64,000 nucleotides of DNA from the NCBI GenBank assembly GCA_937949615.1, contig CALEDQ010000019.1, positions 116,462 through 180,461 on the forward strand, in the 5' to 3' direction. This stretch comes from an uncultured bacterium. Its GTDB lineage: Bacteria > Muiribacteriota > Ozemobacteria > Ozemobacterales > Ozemobacteraceae. The translations under genes were made by a program, and so were the position numbers. Shown here piece by piece: positions 35,694 to 44,549 of the stretch. Every line of letters starts with the position of its first letter. Within the stretch, counting starts at the first letter, position 1. Under the pieces are notes generated by a model. It saw nothing but the letters and a program-made list of their open reading frames with translations, was not told the DNA's origin and did no database searches.

Positions 35694-35736
35694 AAAATCT
35701 GCTGCCCGACTCGTAAGGGTTCGGGCAGCAGATTTT
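35694..35736 (-). terminator. Rho-independent terminator of rpmE
   Basis: Perfect 16-bp stem AAAATCTGCTGCCCGA / TCGGGCAGCAGATTTT with an 11-nt loop, followed on the minus strand by TTTTTGC. It lies just downstream of rpmE and upstream of thyX. Confidence 0.9.
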
Positions 35737-35757
35737 CATACCACTGATTCAAAAAGC

Positions 35758-36036
35758 TTATTCAGCTTTAGCTTCAGTTTTTTCGGCTTTGGCGGCTTTT
35801 TTGGTCTTCTTGGCAGCTTCAGCTTCAGCTGCTTTCTTCTGGGTTTCAAGTTTGGCTTTGAATCTTTCAACGCGGCCGGTGGTATCGACGAAGCGCTGAG
35901 TACCGGTGAAGAAAGGGTGGCAGCCAGAGCAGACTTCAACCTTCAGTTCGGCTGAGGTCGACAGAGTGGCAAAAGAGTTGCCGCAGGCGCAGGTAACGTT
36001 GATCAGGTTGTTTTTGGGGTGGACGTTCTGTTTCAT
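35758..36036 (-). CDS. rpmE: 50S ribosomal protein L31 with charged C-terminal tail
   Basis: 92 residues from the ATG at 36036 (AGGAGAA upstream). Start MKQNVHP and the zinc-site cysteines CACG and CSGC identify zinc-binding L31; [20 protein letters not shown] is the family core. The last ~28 residues are an Ala/Lys/Glu-rich tail absent from most L31 proteins. It follows the STAS gene at 16 nt, so the ribosomal protein is co-transcribed with signalling genes. Confidence 0.93.
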   Translation of the reverse strand: MKQNVHPKNNLINVTCACGNSFATLSTSAELKVEVCSGCHPFFTGTQRFVDTTGRVERFKAKLETQKKAAEAEAAKKTKKAAKAEKTEAKAE

Positions 36037-36052
36037 TTCCGGGGTTCTCCTG

Positions 36053-36415
36053 TTAAAATTCTTTCGAAGCTTCTTCAAGGCTGTCATAAGTTTTGATGAT
36101 ATGCTGCAGCTGAATAAGCTGGAAAATACCATAGATATAGGAATTCAGACTAATCAGAACCAGCTCTCCGCCGGCATCACGCAGTTTCTTGAGCGTGCCG
36201 ATAAAAAAGCCAAGACCTGAAGAATCTATGTAATTGGTTCTTTCGAGATCGAGAACCACTTTTACCTTGTTTTCGTCAACCAGCTTCTGAATCTGTTCTT
36301 TGGCTACCGGCAGTGTCCACATGTCGAGATCACCAATCAGTGACAGAACTACATAACCCTTGGTAGCATCTTTTCTTTCGAAGCTCAGTTTAACCTTTTC
36401 ATTCTGTTCGGTCAT
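36053..36415 (-). CDS. STAS-domain anti-sigma-factor antagonist
   Basis: 120 residues from the ATG at 36415 (GGAGGA upstream). A single STAS domain with the phosphorylatable serine in [16 protein letters not shown] near residue 62. Such proteins bind anti-sigma kinases when dephosphorylated, and SpoIIE phosphatases are their usual activators; the two SpoIIE genes at 1-5.8 kb are possible but unproven partners. It lies between comFB-like and rpmE genes in a regulatory operon. Confidence 0.88.
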   Translation of the reverse strand: MTEQNEKVKLSFERKDATKGYVVLSLIGDLDMWTLPVAKEQIQKLVDENKVKVVLDLERTNYIDSSGLGFFIGTLKKLRDAGGELVLISLNSYIYGIFQLIQLQHIIKTYDSLEEASKEF

Positions 36416-36444
36416 TTCATCCTCCACGGGGAAGTATGGCACAA

Positions 36445-36723
36445 TCAACTGTGCCGGGGTCTGCTGCGCACAACCTCAATGGCCTTGCACACTGCCATGG
36501 TGACATTGGCCTGCCATTGAGAAGATTCTAAGTCAACATTGGTAACGGCGTTGCCAATGTTGGTTACGACATATTTGGGCGGAAGCGAATTGAGAGCCAG
36601 GGCAAGGATATCAAGCGTGCAGCGCGGGCAACTGCAGGCGGTTTCACCGCTTTTGCCCAGCATCTGCTGCGTCACCTGCCTGACGACGCTTTCCATTTTG
36701 TTAATCAGTATAATTTCGTCCAT
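36445..36723 (-). CDS. ComFB-family protein
   Basis: 92 residues. Signature CSCPRCTLDILALALNSLPP (around 30-49) is that of the late-competence ComFB family, with the two cysteines conserved. Cyanobacterial members bind cyclic di-nucleotides, so this could be a second-messenger receptor in the operon. It sits 18 nt after the sigma-54 activator gene and 29 nt before the STAS gene. Confidence 0.85.
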   Translation of the reverse strand: MDEIILINKMESVVRQVTQQMLGKSGETACSCPRCTLDILALALNSLPPKYVVTNIGNAVTNVDLESSQWQANVTMAVCKAIEVVRSRPRHS

Positions 36724-36741
36724 TTGTTCCTCTGCTTCAGG

Positions 36742-37665
36742 TCAGCCAAGTTTGGTTCTGAGCGTTTTCGGGTCGATATTCAGAAGCCGGGCCGCTTTGA
36801 GCTTGTTGCCGCCGGCATACTCGAGAACCTTTTTGACATACATGCGTTCCATCTCAGCCAGTGTATAGATGCGGTCTTCTTCGAGATTCTCGCCGCCGGT
36901 CGCCGAAGGCTGCCTGATTTTTTCAGGAAAATCCTCAGACTCGATCACGGAAGACTTCGAGAGAACTACAGCCCGCTCGATCACATTGCGTAACTCTCTG
37001 ACATTACCGGGCCAGGCATAATTCAGCAGCGTCTGCAGTGCCTGGCGACTTACCTTGAGGTCTGGCTTGTTGTATTTGAGAGCAAACTCGGCAACAAAAG
37101 CCTCGACAATTTCAGGAACATCTTCCATGCGCTCACGCAGCGGCGGAATATGAATCTCGACCACATTGAGGCGGTAGTAGAGATCTTCACGAAAGCGGCC
37201 CCTCTTTATCTCTTCGAGCAGGTTCTTGTTGGTAGCGGCGAGAATCCGAACATCCACCCTGATGGTGTTGTTGCCGCCGATCCTTTCGAATTCCTGTTCC
37301 TGAAGGACTCTGAGAAGTTTCGTCTGCGTCATCATCGACATGTCGCCAATTTCGTCGAGAAACAGCGACCCGCCGTCGGCGCGTTCGAAACAGCCTTCCT
37401 GGCGGCTTACCGCGCCGGTGAAGGCCCCACGTTCATGCCCAAACATTTGACTTTCAAGGAGCTCTGAAGGTATCGCCGCACAGTTCATTTTCAGAAACGG
37501 CTTTACCTTACGCGGACTCTGCTGCAGAATGGTCTCGGCAACCATTTCTTTACCAGTGCCACTTTCGCCGGTAATCAAAACCGTAACATCGTTTCCAGCC
37601 ACTTTCGACACCAGATCAAGAACATCTTTGATCGCGTCGCTCGAACCGATAATTTTTGCTTTCAT
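36742..37665 (-). CDS. Sigma-54-dependent transcriptional activator (no receiver domain)
   Basis: 307 residues: AAA+ domain starts almost at the N-terminus (Walker A GESGTGKE near 34, sigma-54 contact loop ERGAFTGAV near 80, Walker B GGSLFLDEIGD near 98), followed by a Fis-type helix-turn-helix (NKLKAARLLNIDPKTLRTKL). There is no N-terminal receiver, PAS or GAF domain, so control must come from another protein or from abundance. The gene heads an operon with ComFB, STAS and L31 and has a sigma-70-like promoter. Confidence 0.9.
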   Translation of the reverse strand: MKAKIIGSSDAIKDVLDLVSKVAGNDVTVLITGESGTGKEMVAETILQQSPRKVKPFLKMNCAAIPSELLESQMFGHERGAFTGAVSRQEGCFERADGGSLFLDEIGDMSMMTQTKLLRVLQEQEFERIGGNNTIRVDVRILAATNKNLLEEIKRGRFREDLYYRLNVVEIHIPPLRERMEDVPEIVEAFVAEFALKYNKPDLKVSRQALQTLLNYAWPGNVRELRNVIERAVVLSKSSVIESEDFPEKIRQPSATGGENLEEDRIYTLAEMERMYVKKVLEYAGGNKLKAARLLNIDPKTLRTKLG

Positions 37666-37752
37666 ATGCCGGCAAAACCTTAAGGAATGAGCTTGAGCCT
37701 TTTCCGGGCGTTTCTGCCCCGGAATATAACCCCGGCTCAGTCGTACTGACTG

Positions 37753-37781
37753 ATGTTAGCATAGCGACTGTTGATAGTCAA
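37753..37781 (-). promoter_or_regulatory. Sigma-70-like promoter of sigma-54-activator operon
   Basis: On the minus strand: TTGACT (37781-37776), 17-nt spacer, TAACAT (37758-37753), about 90 nt before the start at 37665. The leader contains a hairpin of seven to eight pairs with arms TTCCGGG and CCCGGAA around 37702-37723. Confidence 0.65.
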
Positions 37782-37825
37782 GAACTCTCAGAGGCAGCAG
37801 CAATTCTGCAAACCTGTCGTTTTTA

Positions 37826-37853
37826 TGTACCGGGATCGGTACAACATTTTTTT
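37826..37853 (+). terminator. Terminator-like hairpin upstream of RRM gene
   Basis: Stem TGTACCG / CGGTACA with a GGAT loop (37826-37843), then a run of seven T residues. No plus-strand gene ends here, so it may terminate antisense read-through or attenuate a long leader of the RNA-binding protein gene at 37964. Confidence 0.55.
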
Positions 37854-37963
37854 ATTTTCAGGTACTTGCTTTTTGAAAATGTCTGCGAGAGAATGAATAA
37901 AGAGCCTGAACTTCACAGGTAAATGTGAAAAGGCTCGGAGATGTTTTTGGAGGAACTTGTTTA

Positions 37964-38215
37964 ATGTCTGCAAAAATCTTTGTTGGTAACCTTCCCTTCA
38001 GCGTCGATAACCGCAAACTCGAAGAAGAATTCGCCAAATATGGCAAGGTCGTGAGTGCCAAGGTTATTCTCGACAAGAACTCAGGCCGCTCACGCGGTTA
38101 CGGGTTCGTGGAATTCGCCGAAGAAGGCAGCGCACAGGCCGCTGTCGACGGCATGAACGACCAGGCAATGGAAGGTCGCAAACTCACCGTCAGTCTCGCC
38201 AAAAATCAGGGATAA
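37964..38215 (+). CDS. RRM-type RNA-binding protein
   Basis: 83 residues from the ATG at 37964, with GGAGG 10 nt upstream. A single RNA recognition motif: RNP2 IFVGNLPF at the N-terminus and RNP1 RGYGFVEF near residue 46. Similar short RRM proteins in cyanobacteria and other bacteria are RNA chaperones, often cold-inducible. A hairpin TCAGGG/CCCTGA overlaps the stop. Confidence 0.92.
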   Translation: MSAKIFVGNLPFSVDNRKLEEEFAKYGKVVSAKVILDKNSGRSRGYGFVEFAEEGSAQAAVDGMNDQAMEGRKLTVSLAKNQG

Positions 38216-38281
38216 ATCCCTGACAAAAACTGAACAAAGTCTGCAGAGCCAGGGCATTTAATTAAAACAGGGAAGCAAACC

Positions 38282-39016
38282 ATGCAGCTCAACACTGAAC
38301 TGCTGCAGAAACTCAAAGCTGCAGCAGCCAGAAACTTTGACGCCTATCTGCAGAAGGCACTGAGTGCTTCTGCTGACCATGGCGCCTTTGGCATGGAAAT
38401 GCTCGACCGGCTGCACGAGCAGTTGCCACGCACCAGTTGTGGCAACTGCGGGCGCTGCTGTAATTCAGTTTCGATTTTTTCGCTCGAATACCACCGCATC
38501 ATCAGAGAAATACTCGCACACTGGCAGCCCGAAAGGGTAAAAAGGTTGGTTAAGTCGGCCCTGCGCTTCGACCTGAGGCAGGCCGAGGCGGGCGGCGAGA
38601 AGCGGCTACGCTGTATTTTTCGCGATGACGCGACAAAAGTCTGCCTGGTTCACCCGGTCAGACCTTTTGCCTGCCGTATTTTCGGTCTTCTCAAAGAAGA
38701 CGGCACCCGCGAATGTAACCAGGTCAACGATCTGGTTTTTCCGGCCCGCACGGTCACCGAGAGCTTTCTCGCCGATCTGCAGAGTCGCGTGCTCGAAAAT
38801 TCCGAAAGTTATGAGCCCTGGCCCGGCAAAGGGCAGATTCACTTCTTTCCTTTTGAATTCTGGTTTTATCGCTACGTATTCTCGCCCGAAAGGGCATTGC
38901 AGATCTACCGCGAGATTCTTGTGCCAATGTCGACACCTCTGACAAGACTCTGGCAAAATCAGGGTATTTTGCCAGAATTAAGCGAAGATCTTTATGAAGA
39001 TAACGGAGACCGCTGA
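38282..39016 (+). CDS. YkgJ-family cysteine-cluster protein
   Basis: 244 residues. Metal-binding cysteine pattern CGNCGRCCNSVSIF near residue 53, then CIFRDD, CLVHPVRPFACRIFG and ECNQV match the YkgJ/zinc- or iron-chelating family (eight or so cysteines for an Fe-S or Zn cluster). Catalysis is not established. Its stop directly abuts the ferredoxin start, so the gene is co-transcribed with the aldehyde oxidoreductase genes and may help cofactor handling. Confidence 0.82.
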   Translation: MQLNTELLQKLKAAAARNFDAYLQKALSASADHGAFGMEMLDRLHEQLPRTSCGNCGRCCNSVSIFSLEYHRIIREILAHWQPERVKRLVKSALRFDLRQAEAGGEKRLRCIFRDDATKVCLVHPVRPFACRIFGLLKEDGTRECNQVNDLVFPARTVTESFLADLQSRVLENSESYEPWPGKGQIHFFPFEFWFYRYVFSPERALQIYREILVPMSTPLTRLWQNQGILPELSEDLYEDNGDR

Positions 39017-39445
39017 ATGAGCAAACTGCTGCGAGTCGTTGCCCGTGAACAGTGTATCGGCTGTTACAGCTGCATGTATGCCTGCAGCCGCACCTGGTTC
39101 AAAGCCCTGACTGTCGAAAAAGCCGCGCTGCGCGTAAAAAATTATGCTGGCGCTGAAGGCGCCTTTTCGATCAGGCCATGCTACGGCTGCCTTGAACCAG
39201 ACTGCGCCAGAGTCTGCCCAACACAGGCCCTTACCCCCCGCGATGGCGGTGGCGTCAAACTCGACCCGGGCAAATGCACCAGTTGTCGTCTCTGCATCGA
39301 TGCCTGCATTGCCAATGCTCTGCAGTGGGACCACGAAACACGCATGCCGATCGTTTGCCACCAGTGTGGCGTCTGCGTCAAATACTGTCCGAACGGCGTA
39401 ATCGACATGGTCGAAATCGACCGCAGCAGAAAGGTTGAGCCATGA
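39017..39445 (+). CDS. Multi-cluster [4Fe-4S] ferredoxin partner of aldehyde oxidoreductase
   Basis: 142 residues with four cysteine clusters: CIGCYSCMYAC (about 13-23), CYGCLEPDCARVC (about 55-67), CTSCRLCIDAC (about 86-96) and CHQCGVCVKYC (about 113-123). This resembles HycB/YdhY-type electron-transfer subunits. Overlaps the following aldehyde oxidoreductase gene by 4 nt (ATGA), so it is very likely that enzyme's redox partner. Confidence 0.88.
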   Translation: MSKLLRVVAREQCIGCYSCMYACSRTWFKALTVEKAALRVKNYAGAEGAFSIRPCYGCLEPDCARVCPTQALTPRDGGGVKLDPGKCTSCRLCIDACIANALQWDHETRMPIVCHQCGVCVKYCPNGVIDMVEIDRSRKVEP

Positions 39446-41217
39446 GAAACTATTACATGCTCGATATCGACCTCACCAGCGGTAAAAGCGAAAAAAAAGA
39501 CGTTTCCGACCTGTTCAACCGCTATATCGGCGGCACCGGGGTCGCTACCGCACTGCTCGATCAGTTCAATCCGGCCACCGACCCCTACGACCCTTCAGCG
39601 CCGGTTATTTTCGCAACCGGGCCATTCAGCTCAGTTTTTCCGGTCGCCACCAAAACCGTGGCGATGTTCAAATCACCGCTCAACGGCAATATGGGTGAAT
39701 CACACGCCGGCGGGCGTTTGGCAATGGCCATGTATGGTGCCGGTTACCATGTCATCAGAATTCGCGGCAAAGCCGCCTTCACCTGCACCCTCGAAATTGA
39801 AGGCGACAACGTTCGCATCAATTCTGCCAGTTCGCTGAAAGGCATGTCTGCCCTCGCGGTCGAACGGGTTCTGCGTGACCATTACAAATCTGATTTTAAA
39901 CGCTCGATCGTCAGAATCGGCCCGGCCGGAGAACGACTCTCGCCCATTGCTGCCGCAACCGTCGACTCTTCACGACATTTTGGTCGACTCGGCCTCGGTG
40001 GCGTTCTTGGCAGCAAGAACGTCAAAGCCATCGTCATCAGCGGCGGCAATTACTGGAAAATCGACGGCATCGGCGCTTTCAACGCCTATTATACAAAGCT
40101 CTACAAAGCGGTCGTTGAATCTGACCAGATGAAAAAATACCATGACCTCGGCACTCCGATTAATGTTATTCCGCTCAGCAAAATCAACGGCCTGCCGACT
40201 CGAAATTTTTCACAGGGCTATTTTGAAAATGCCGAAGGCATCAGCGGCGAAACTTTCGCCGAACGGCACCTCTCACAGCAGATCGCCTGTGCCCACTGCC
40301 AGTGCGGCTGCATTCACATGGCTACCCTGCGCGAAAGCTTCAACGAAGCTGAGCACATGTATAAAACCTTCAAAGTTTCTTATGACCATGAACTGATCTT
40401 CGCCTGGGGCTCGAACCTGTCGATCGGCGACAGTGAAGATGTGCTGCGGTTGCTTTATTATGTTGAAAAGCAGGGCTGGGATGCCATCAGCATGGGTGTC
40501 ATTCTCGCCTGGGCAGTCGAAGCCTTTCAAAAAGGTCTCATTAACACGACACACACCGACGGTATCGTTCTCAACTTCGGCGATGCCGCCACTTACAAGA
40601 AAATGCTCGAACGCATCAGCCATCGCCACAACGAGTTCTACAGCGACCTCGAAAAGGGCTCTGTCTTCTGCGCCGAAAAATACGGCGGCAAAGATTTTGC
40701 GATCGCCTTCGGCAAAAACGAAGCGCCCGGCTATATGACCGGCCTGCATTCATTTCTCGGTTACGGCACCGGCGTTCGCCACTCACACCTCGACAGCGCC
40801 GGCTACTCGATCGACCAGAAAAAAATCAACAGCAGCAAAACCGACACCGACTGGACAAAAGAAATGTACAAGGAGGCAGTCTGGCGTATGGCCTTGAACT
40901 CTCTGGTCATCTGCCTCTTTGCCCGCAACATCTACACATCGGCTGTCGTCAGCGAAGGTCTGCAGCTGCTCGGCATGGAACATTTCGACGAAGCCGCGGT
41001 AAATAAAGCGGCCCGCATGATTCATGCCCTGAAGATACGTCAGAAAATGAACTTCGGTTTCAAATTTTCAGATCTCTACCTGCCCGCTCGCCTTGAAAAA
41101 GCGGTTACCACCTGCGGTCACGTCACCCAGGCGCAGTTCGACGAACAGGTAAAAGTCTATCAGACCCTCGCCGAAGAAGATCTGAAACTTCTCAGCCACG
41201 AAACTGAAGCCCTCTGA
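39442..41217 (+). CDS. Aldehyde ferredoxin oxidoreductase (tungsto/molybdopterin enzyme)
   Basis: 591 residues. Family markers: GGTGVATALL near residue 30, FATGPF near 51, AGGRLAMAMYGAG near 91 and GRLGLGGVLGSKNVKAI near 178. The [4Fe-4S] ligands are CAHCQCGC (about 283-290) with a later cysteine to complete the cluster. The enzyme oxidises aldehydes to acids, or the reverse, with ferredoxin and a tungsten- or molybdenum-bispterin. Paired with the multi-cluster ferredoxin as in YdhV-like systems. Exact aldehyde unknown. Confidence 0.9.
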   Translation: MRNYYMLDIDLTSGKSEKKDVSDLFNRYIGGTGVATALLDQFNPATDPYDPSAPVIFATGPFSSVFPVATKTVAMFKSPLNGNMGESHAGGRLAMAMYGAGYHVIRIRGKAAFTCTLEIEGDNVRINSASSLKGMSALAVERVLRDHYKSDFKRSIVRIGPAGERLSPIAAATVDSSRHFGRLGLGGVLGSKNVKAIVISGGNYWKIDGIGAFNAYYTKLYKAVVESDQMKKYHDLGTPINVIPLSKINGLPTRNFSQGYFENAEGISGETFAERHLSQQIACAHCQCGCIHMATLRESFNEAEHMYKTFKVSYDHELIFAWGSNLSIGDSEDVLRLLYYVEKQGWDAISMGVILAWAVEAFQKGLINTTHTDGIVLNFGDAATYKKMLERISHRHNEFYSDLEKGSVFCAEKYGGKDFAIAFGKNEAPGYMTGLHSFLGYGTGVRHSHLDSAGYSIDQKKINSSKTDTDWTKEMYKEAVWRMALNSLVICLFARNIYTSAVVSEGLQLLGMEHFDEAAVNKAARMIHALKIRQKMNFGFKFSDLYLPARLEKAVTTCGHVTQAQFDEQVKVYQTLAEEDLKLLSHETEAL

Positions 41218-41305
41218 CAGCCAGCTGAAATCGGTTTATCTTTATTTCCAGACTGGTCTCTGGCCGGTGAATGGGTCATTAACTTCACCCGCCAGGTCTG
41301 TCACC

Positions 41306-41325
41306 ATTCCCGCGAAAGCGGGAAT
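41306..41325. repeat. dRS3-like palindrome ATTCCCGC-GAAA-GCGGGAAT
   Basis: Perfect 8-bp stem with a GAAA tetraloop, 18 nt before the ankyrin gene. Matches the ATTCCC-N8-GGGAAT pattern known as a dispersed repeat in many genomes. It may also act as a terminator or stability element for the aldehyde oxidoreductase operon. Confidence 0.6.
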
Positions 41326-41342
41326 CCTGTATTATTAGATAC

Positions 41343-43259
41343 ATGAATAAACCATTTCTCACCTTTGTTTTAAGTCTATTTATGGTTGCCGGAATCGCTC
41401 TGCTGCAGGCAGATTCTCTGCAGCAGCAGGTAATGTGCCCGGTCTGTCACATCGAATTCACCGCTTTTCTTACTGCCAGTGCCTCAGCACAGGTCTGTAT
41501 CGATGGCCGCCCGGTCGATGGCCGAACTGGGCCTTTGACCGAATGCCCACTCTGTCGCGGCGTTTTTGGTGATCTTCAACCGAATACGGCTGAAGTGGCC
41601 ATTCTCAAGCAGTTTGTCTGGTCGGGAGAATTTCAGGCAGTTAAAGACTCTGACCCGGCAATCAGATATGCGACACTGCTGCAGAAAATTGAGCGCGACG
41701 ACAGCGCCATCGCCCAGGCATGGCTGCAGGCCGCCTGGGCAACAGATGGAAACCCTGAGCTGCAGAAGAAAGCTTTTACAAACAGTCTGAAGTTTTTCGA
41801 AGACGCCCTGATTTCTGAACAACCTGAAAAAGAGAAACTTTTCGAGCTCTCGATCAGAAAAGCCGAAATTCTGCGACAGCTCGCCAGATTTGCCGAAGCC
41901 CGGGCCTGGCTTGAACAGATGCAGAAAAACAGCGATCTCAAACACGGCTGGTTTCCGATGATCATCAATCATTGTCTGAAACTGGTAGCGGCTAAAAATT
42001 CTAAACCAGCGCCTCTTCCGGAAGGCAACGCCCTCCATACAGCCATAGCCGAAGCGAATACCGAAAAGGCAACCAGAATTGCAGCTGATAAGGCTTTGCT
42101 CGAAGAAATCAATGGCACCGGTCAGACTCCGCTGCTGCAGGCATTATCTGCCAGAAATATCGAACTTGTCGAACTGTTGCTCAAAGTCGGAGCTGATACC
42201 GGGCAAAGTGATCTCAACGGCAATTCTGCTCTGCATTACGCCGTCAAAAGCAGCAACATCAGACTGCTGAAGCTTATTTTGCCGGCAACCGCCAACCCCG
42301 ACCCGATCAACAGCGAAGGAAAAACACCACTGCTGCTCGCAGCAGAAAACGGCACCGTTGACATGATCGAAGCTCTTCTGCAGGCCGGTGCCGACTATAA
42401 CCGCAAAGATCCGCGTGGCAACACAATTCTGCACATACTGAGTCTGAAGCCCGGCTACGGCCGTGAAGCTCTGGTAAAAAAAATTGCCAGTATGGTTCGC
42501 GATGTTAATATTCGCAATTTCGACGATTACACACCCCTGCACCTTGCAGCAAAGGCCGGTAATCTTGCGGCGGTGCGTTCACTTCTCGATGCCGGAGCAA
42601 AAATCGATGCCAGACTTCCTGACGGGTCGACAGTTCTGTTTTTCTGCAAACCGATCAGCAGTTCTTCATTGATCGGCCTCGGTGCCGATATTAACGCCAC
42701 CAACAACGCCGGGCACACCGCCGTAGTTCATGCCCGACTGCAGGGCGACAAAGAGCGCCTGACCTTCCTGAAGCGCACCGGCCGTTTCGGTGCGACGCCA
42801 CGCAAATTTCATCTTCAAGGCCGTGAAACTAACATTTTCAAGGCCAGCAAAGACGGCGCGCTCGATGACATCAGAGATATCGTCGCCAAAGACCCGAAAC
42901 AGCTCGAATTTCGTGAAAAAAATCTTTCTGAAACCCCTCTACACGCAGCTGCAGCCACCGGTAACCCGGAAACGGTCAAACTGCTTATCGAACTCGGTGC
43001 CAACGTAAACTGTACCAATGAATTCATGCGCACCCCAATGCATTACGCCGCGGCCGGCGGTTATCTCGACGTGGTCAAAATTCTGCATGGAGCCGGTGCC
43101 AACCTTCAGGCGGTCGATTTTCGCGGGTCAACCCCTTTGCACGATGCTGCCGCCGCCAAACATCGCAAGGTCTACATCTATCTTCTCGAACTCGATGCCA
43201 GCGATACAACCCGCGACAACGCCGGAAAAAGCCCTGCCGAACTCTTCAATGAACCCTGA
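41343..43259 (+). CDS. Exported ankyrin-repeat protein with zinc-ribbon-like N-terminus
   Basis: 638 residues. Signal peptide (to about 23), then cysteine pairs CPVCHIEF (about 32) and CPLCRGVF (about 66), similar to DUF2225 metal-binding proteins. A helical region follows (about 85-215), then about ten ankyrin repeats (GQTPLLQALSARNIELVELLLKVGA-type units such as GNSALHYAV, GKTPLLLAAENGTV, DYTPLHLAAKAGN, RTPMHYAAAGGYLDVVKIL). Role probably protein binding in the periplasm. There is no Shine-Dalgarno sequence; TATTAT lies 7 nt before the ATG, so the message may be leaderless. Confidence 0.82.
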   Translation: MNKPFLTFVLSLFMVAGIALLQADSLQQQVMCPVCHIEFTAFLTASASAQVCIDGRPVDGRTGPLTECPLCRGVFGDLQPNTAEVAILKQFVWSGEFQAVKDSDPAIRYATLLQKIERDDSAIAQAWLQAAWATDGNPELQKKAFTNSLKFFEDALISEQPEKEKLFELSIRKAEILRQLARFAEARAWLEQMQKNSDLKHGWFPMIINHCLKLVAAKNSKPAPLPEGNALHTAIAEANTEKATRIAADKALLEEINGTGQTPLLQALSARNIELVELLLKVGADTGQSDLNGNSALHYAVKSSNIRLLKLILPATANPDPINSEGKTPLLLAAENGTVDMIEALLQAGADYNRKDPRGNTILHILSLKPGYGREALVKKIASMVRDVNIRNFDDYTPLHLAAKAGNLAAVRSLLDAGAKIDARLPDGSTVLFFCKPISSSSLIGLGADINATNNAGHTAVVHARLQGDKERLTFLKRTGRFGATPRKFHLQGRETNIFKASKDGALDDIRDIVAKDPKQLEFREKNLSETPLHAAAATGNPETVKLLIELGANVNCTNEFMRTPMHYAAAGGYLDVVKILHGAGANLQAVDFRGSTPLHDAAAAKHRKVYIYLLELDASDTTRDNAGKSPAELFNEP

Positions 43260-43307
43260 CAGCCTCTGCAAATTTATATAGCAATGGCAGAAGGGCAAAA
43301 AATCTAG

Positions 43308-43313
43308 TATAAT
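43308..43313 (+). promoter_or_regulatory. TATAAT -10 box before DUF2760/Hsp70 operon
   Basis: Perfect TATAAT 45 nt before the ATG at 43358, with a poor -35 (TGGCAG) 17 nt upstream. Likely drives the three-gene cassette. Confidence 0.45.
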
Positions 43314-43357
43314 TCGGCTTTGAAGTTATACCTTTAATACTTGTTGTGAGGTTCTGA

Positions 43358-44536
43358 ATGAAGAAAGCTGCAGCTTTTCTGACTCTGATAGCTCTGCTCG
43401 CCCTGAGCGGCGGCACCGTTTATCTGCACCAGCGCGAAGCTTCGCCGAATTTCAAAGATCTGCAACCGGCAATCGACAATTTTAAGGCACTGGTTCCCGA
43501 AACCATGCAGATGCCTGCCCTTGCCGGCCTCGGTGTTTTTATTTTTCTGGTTTTGCTTCTCTCTCTCGCAGTTCTTTTTGAGCGCCGGCAGCCTGCCATT
43601 ACCAGTACCGTCGCCGCACCGCCGACTGTTCAGCCTGACCCAAAACAGCTGGAGGAAATTAAACAGCTGCAGAGTCGTATTAATGAAAGTGAAACGGCGG
43701 CAGCACTTCTCAAGCGCCAGATTACTGATCTGACCGAGGAAAATTCAGGTCTTAAAGCAAGACTCGAAACTTTGACCGCCGGTTCTGTCGACAGCAAAGA
43801 GCTTGAAGCCGCCAATAAGAGCATCAAAGATCTCGAAACCCGGCTGCAAAATGCTGAATCAGCAAAAGCGAAATTTGAAACCGATCTGCAGAAAGCCGGC
43901 ATTGAACAGCAGGCTGCCACCGACGAAGTAAAACGTCTGAAAGCCGAAGCTGCGGTTCTCGGCAGCAAGATCGAAAGTTTCGAAAACGACATGAAAACAG
44001 CCAAAAAAGAAGCCGACCGGGCCTCAGCGCAGCTTAAAAACGCCCAGACCGACCTGACAAAAAAAAGCGAAGAAGTTGCTGAATGCCGCAAACAGGTCGA
44101 GACGCTCACCGCCGAATTAAAAGCTGCCCAGGCAAATCTCAAGGGTGGCAAAGAGGCAATCCCGCCAGCCGCCTACCAGATTCTTTATCTTTTCCAGAAA
44201 GAAGGCCGCCTCATCGACCTGCTCAGCGAAGATATCTCAGGCCTCGACGACGAAACTCTCGGCGGCGCCATCCGCCCGATTCACGAAGGCTGTCGCAGAC
44301 TTCTCGAAGACCGCCTGATACTTGAACGCGTTCTCAACGAAGAAGAAGGCAGTATCGTCACACTCGACGAAGTCGACCCCGAAGCGGTCAAGCTTTCTGG
44401 CCGCGTGCCGGCAACCGGCCCATACAAGGGTGAACTGATACACCGTGGCTGGCGTCTTAAAGAATGCAACCTGCCAGAACTGGTCGACGGCTGGAAAGGC
44501 AACGTCATTGCCCCGGCCGAAATCGAAATCAGCTGA
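43358..44536 (+). CDS. Membrane-anchored coiled-coil DUF2760 protein
   Basis: 392 residues: hydrophobic segment at about 4-24 (signal or anchor), second transmembrane helix at about 53-75 (VFIFLVLLLSLAVLF), long Lys/Glu-rich coiled coil (about 95-265) and a C-terminal DUF2760 domain (about 272-392, ILYLFQKEGRLIDLL, GWRLKECNLPEL). DUF2760 is found beside divergent Hsp70 genes; this one begins such a cassette (13-nt gap to the next gene). The coiled coil and anchors suggest it tethers the chaperone pair to the membrane. Ribosome site GTGAGG upstream. Confidence 0.85.
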   Translation: MKKAAAFLTLIALLALSGGTVYLHQREASPNFKDLQPAIDNFKALVPETMQMPALAGLGVFIFLVLLLSLAVLFERRQPAITSTVAAPPTVQPDPKQLEEIKQLQSRINESETAAALLKRQITDLTEENSGLKARLETLTAGSVDSKELEAANKSIKDLETRLQNAESAKAKFETDLQKAGIEQQAATDEVKRLKAEAAVLGSKIESFENDMKTAKKEADRASAQLKNAQTDLTKKSEEVAECRKQVETLTAELKAAQANLKGGKEAIPPAAYQILYLFQKEGRLIDLLSEDISGLDDETLGGAIRPIHEGCRRLLEDRLILERVLNEEEGSIVTLDEVDPEAVKLSGRVPATGPYKGELIHRGWRLKECNLPELVDGWKGNVIAPAEIEIS

Positions 44537-44549
44537 GGAGAACTGAACT

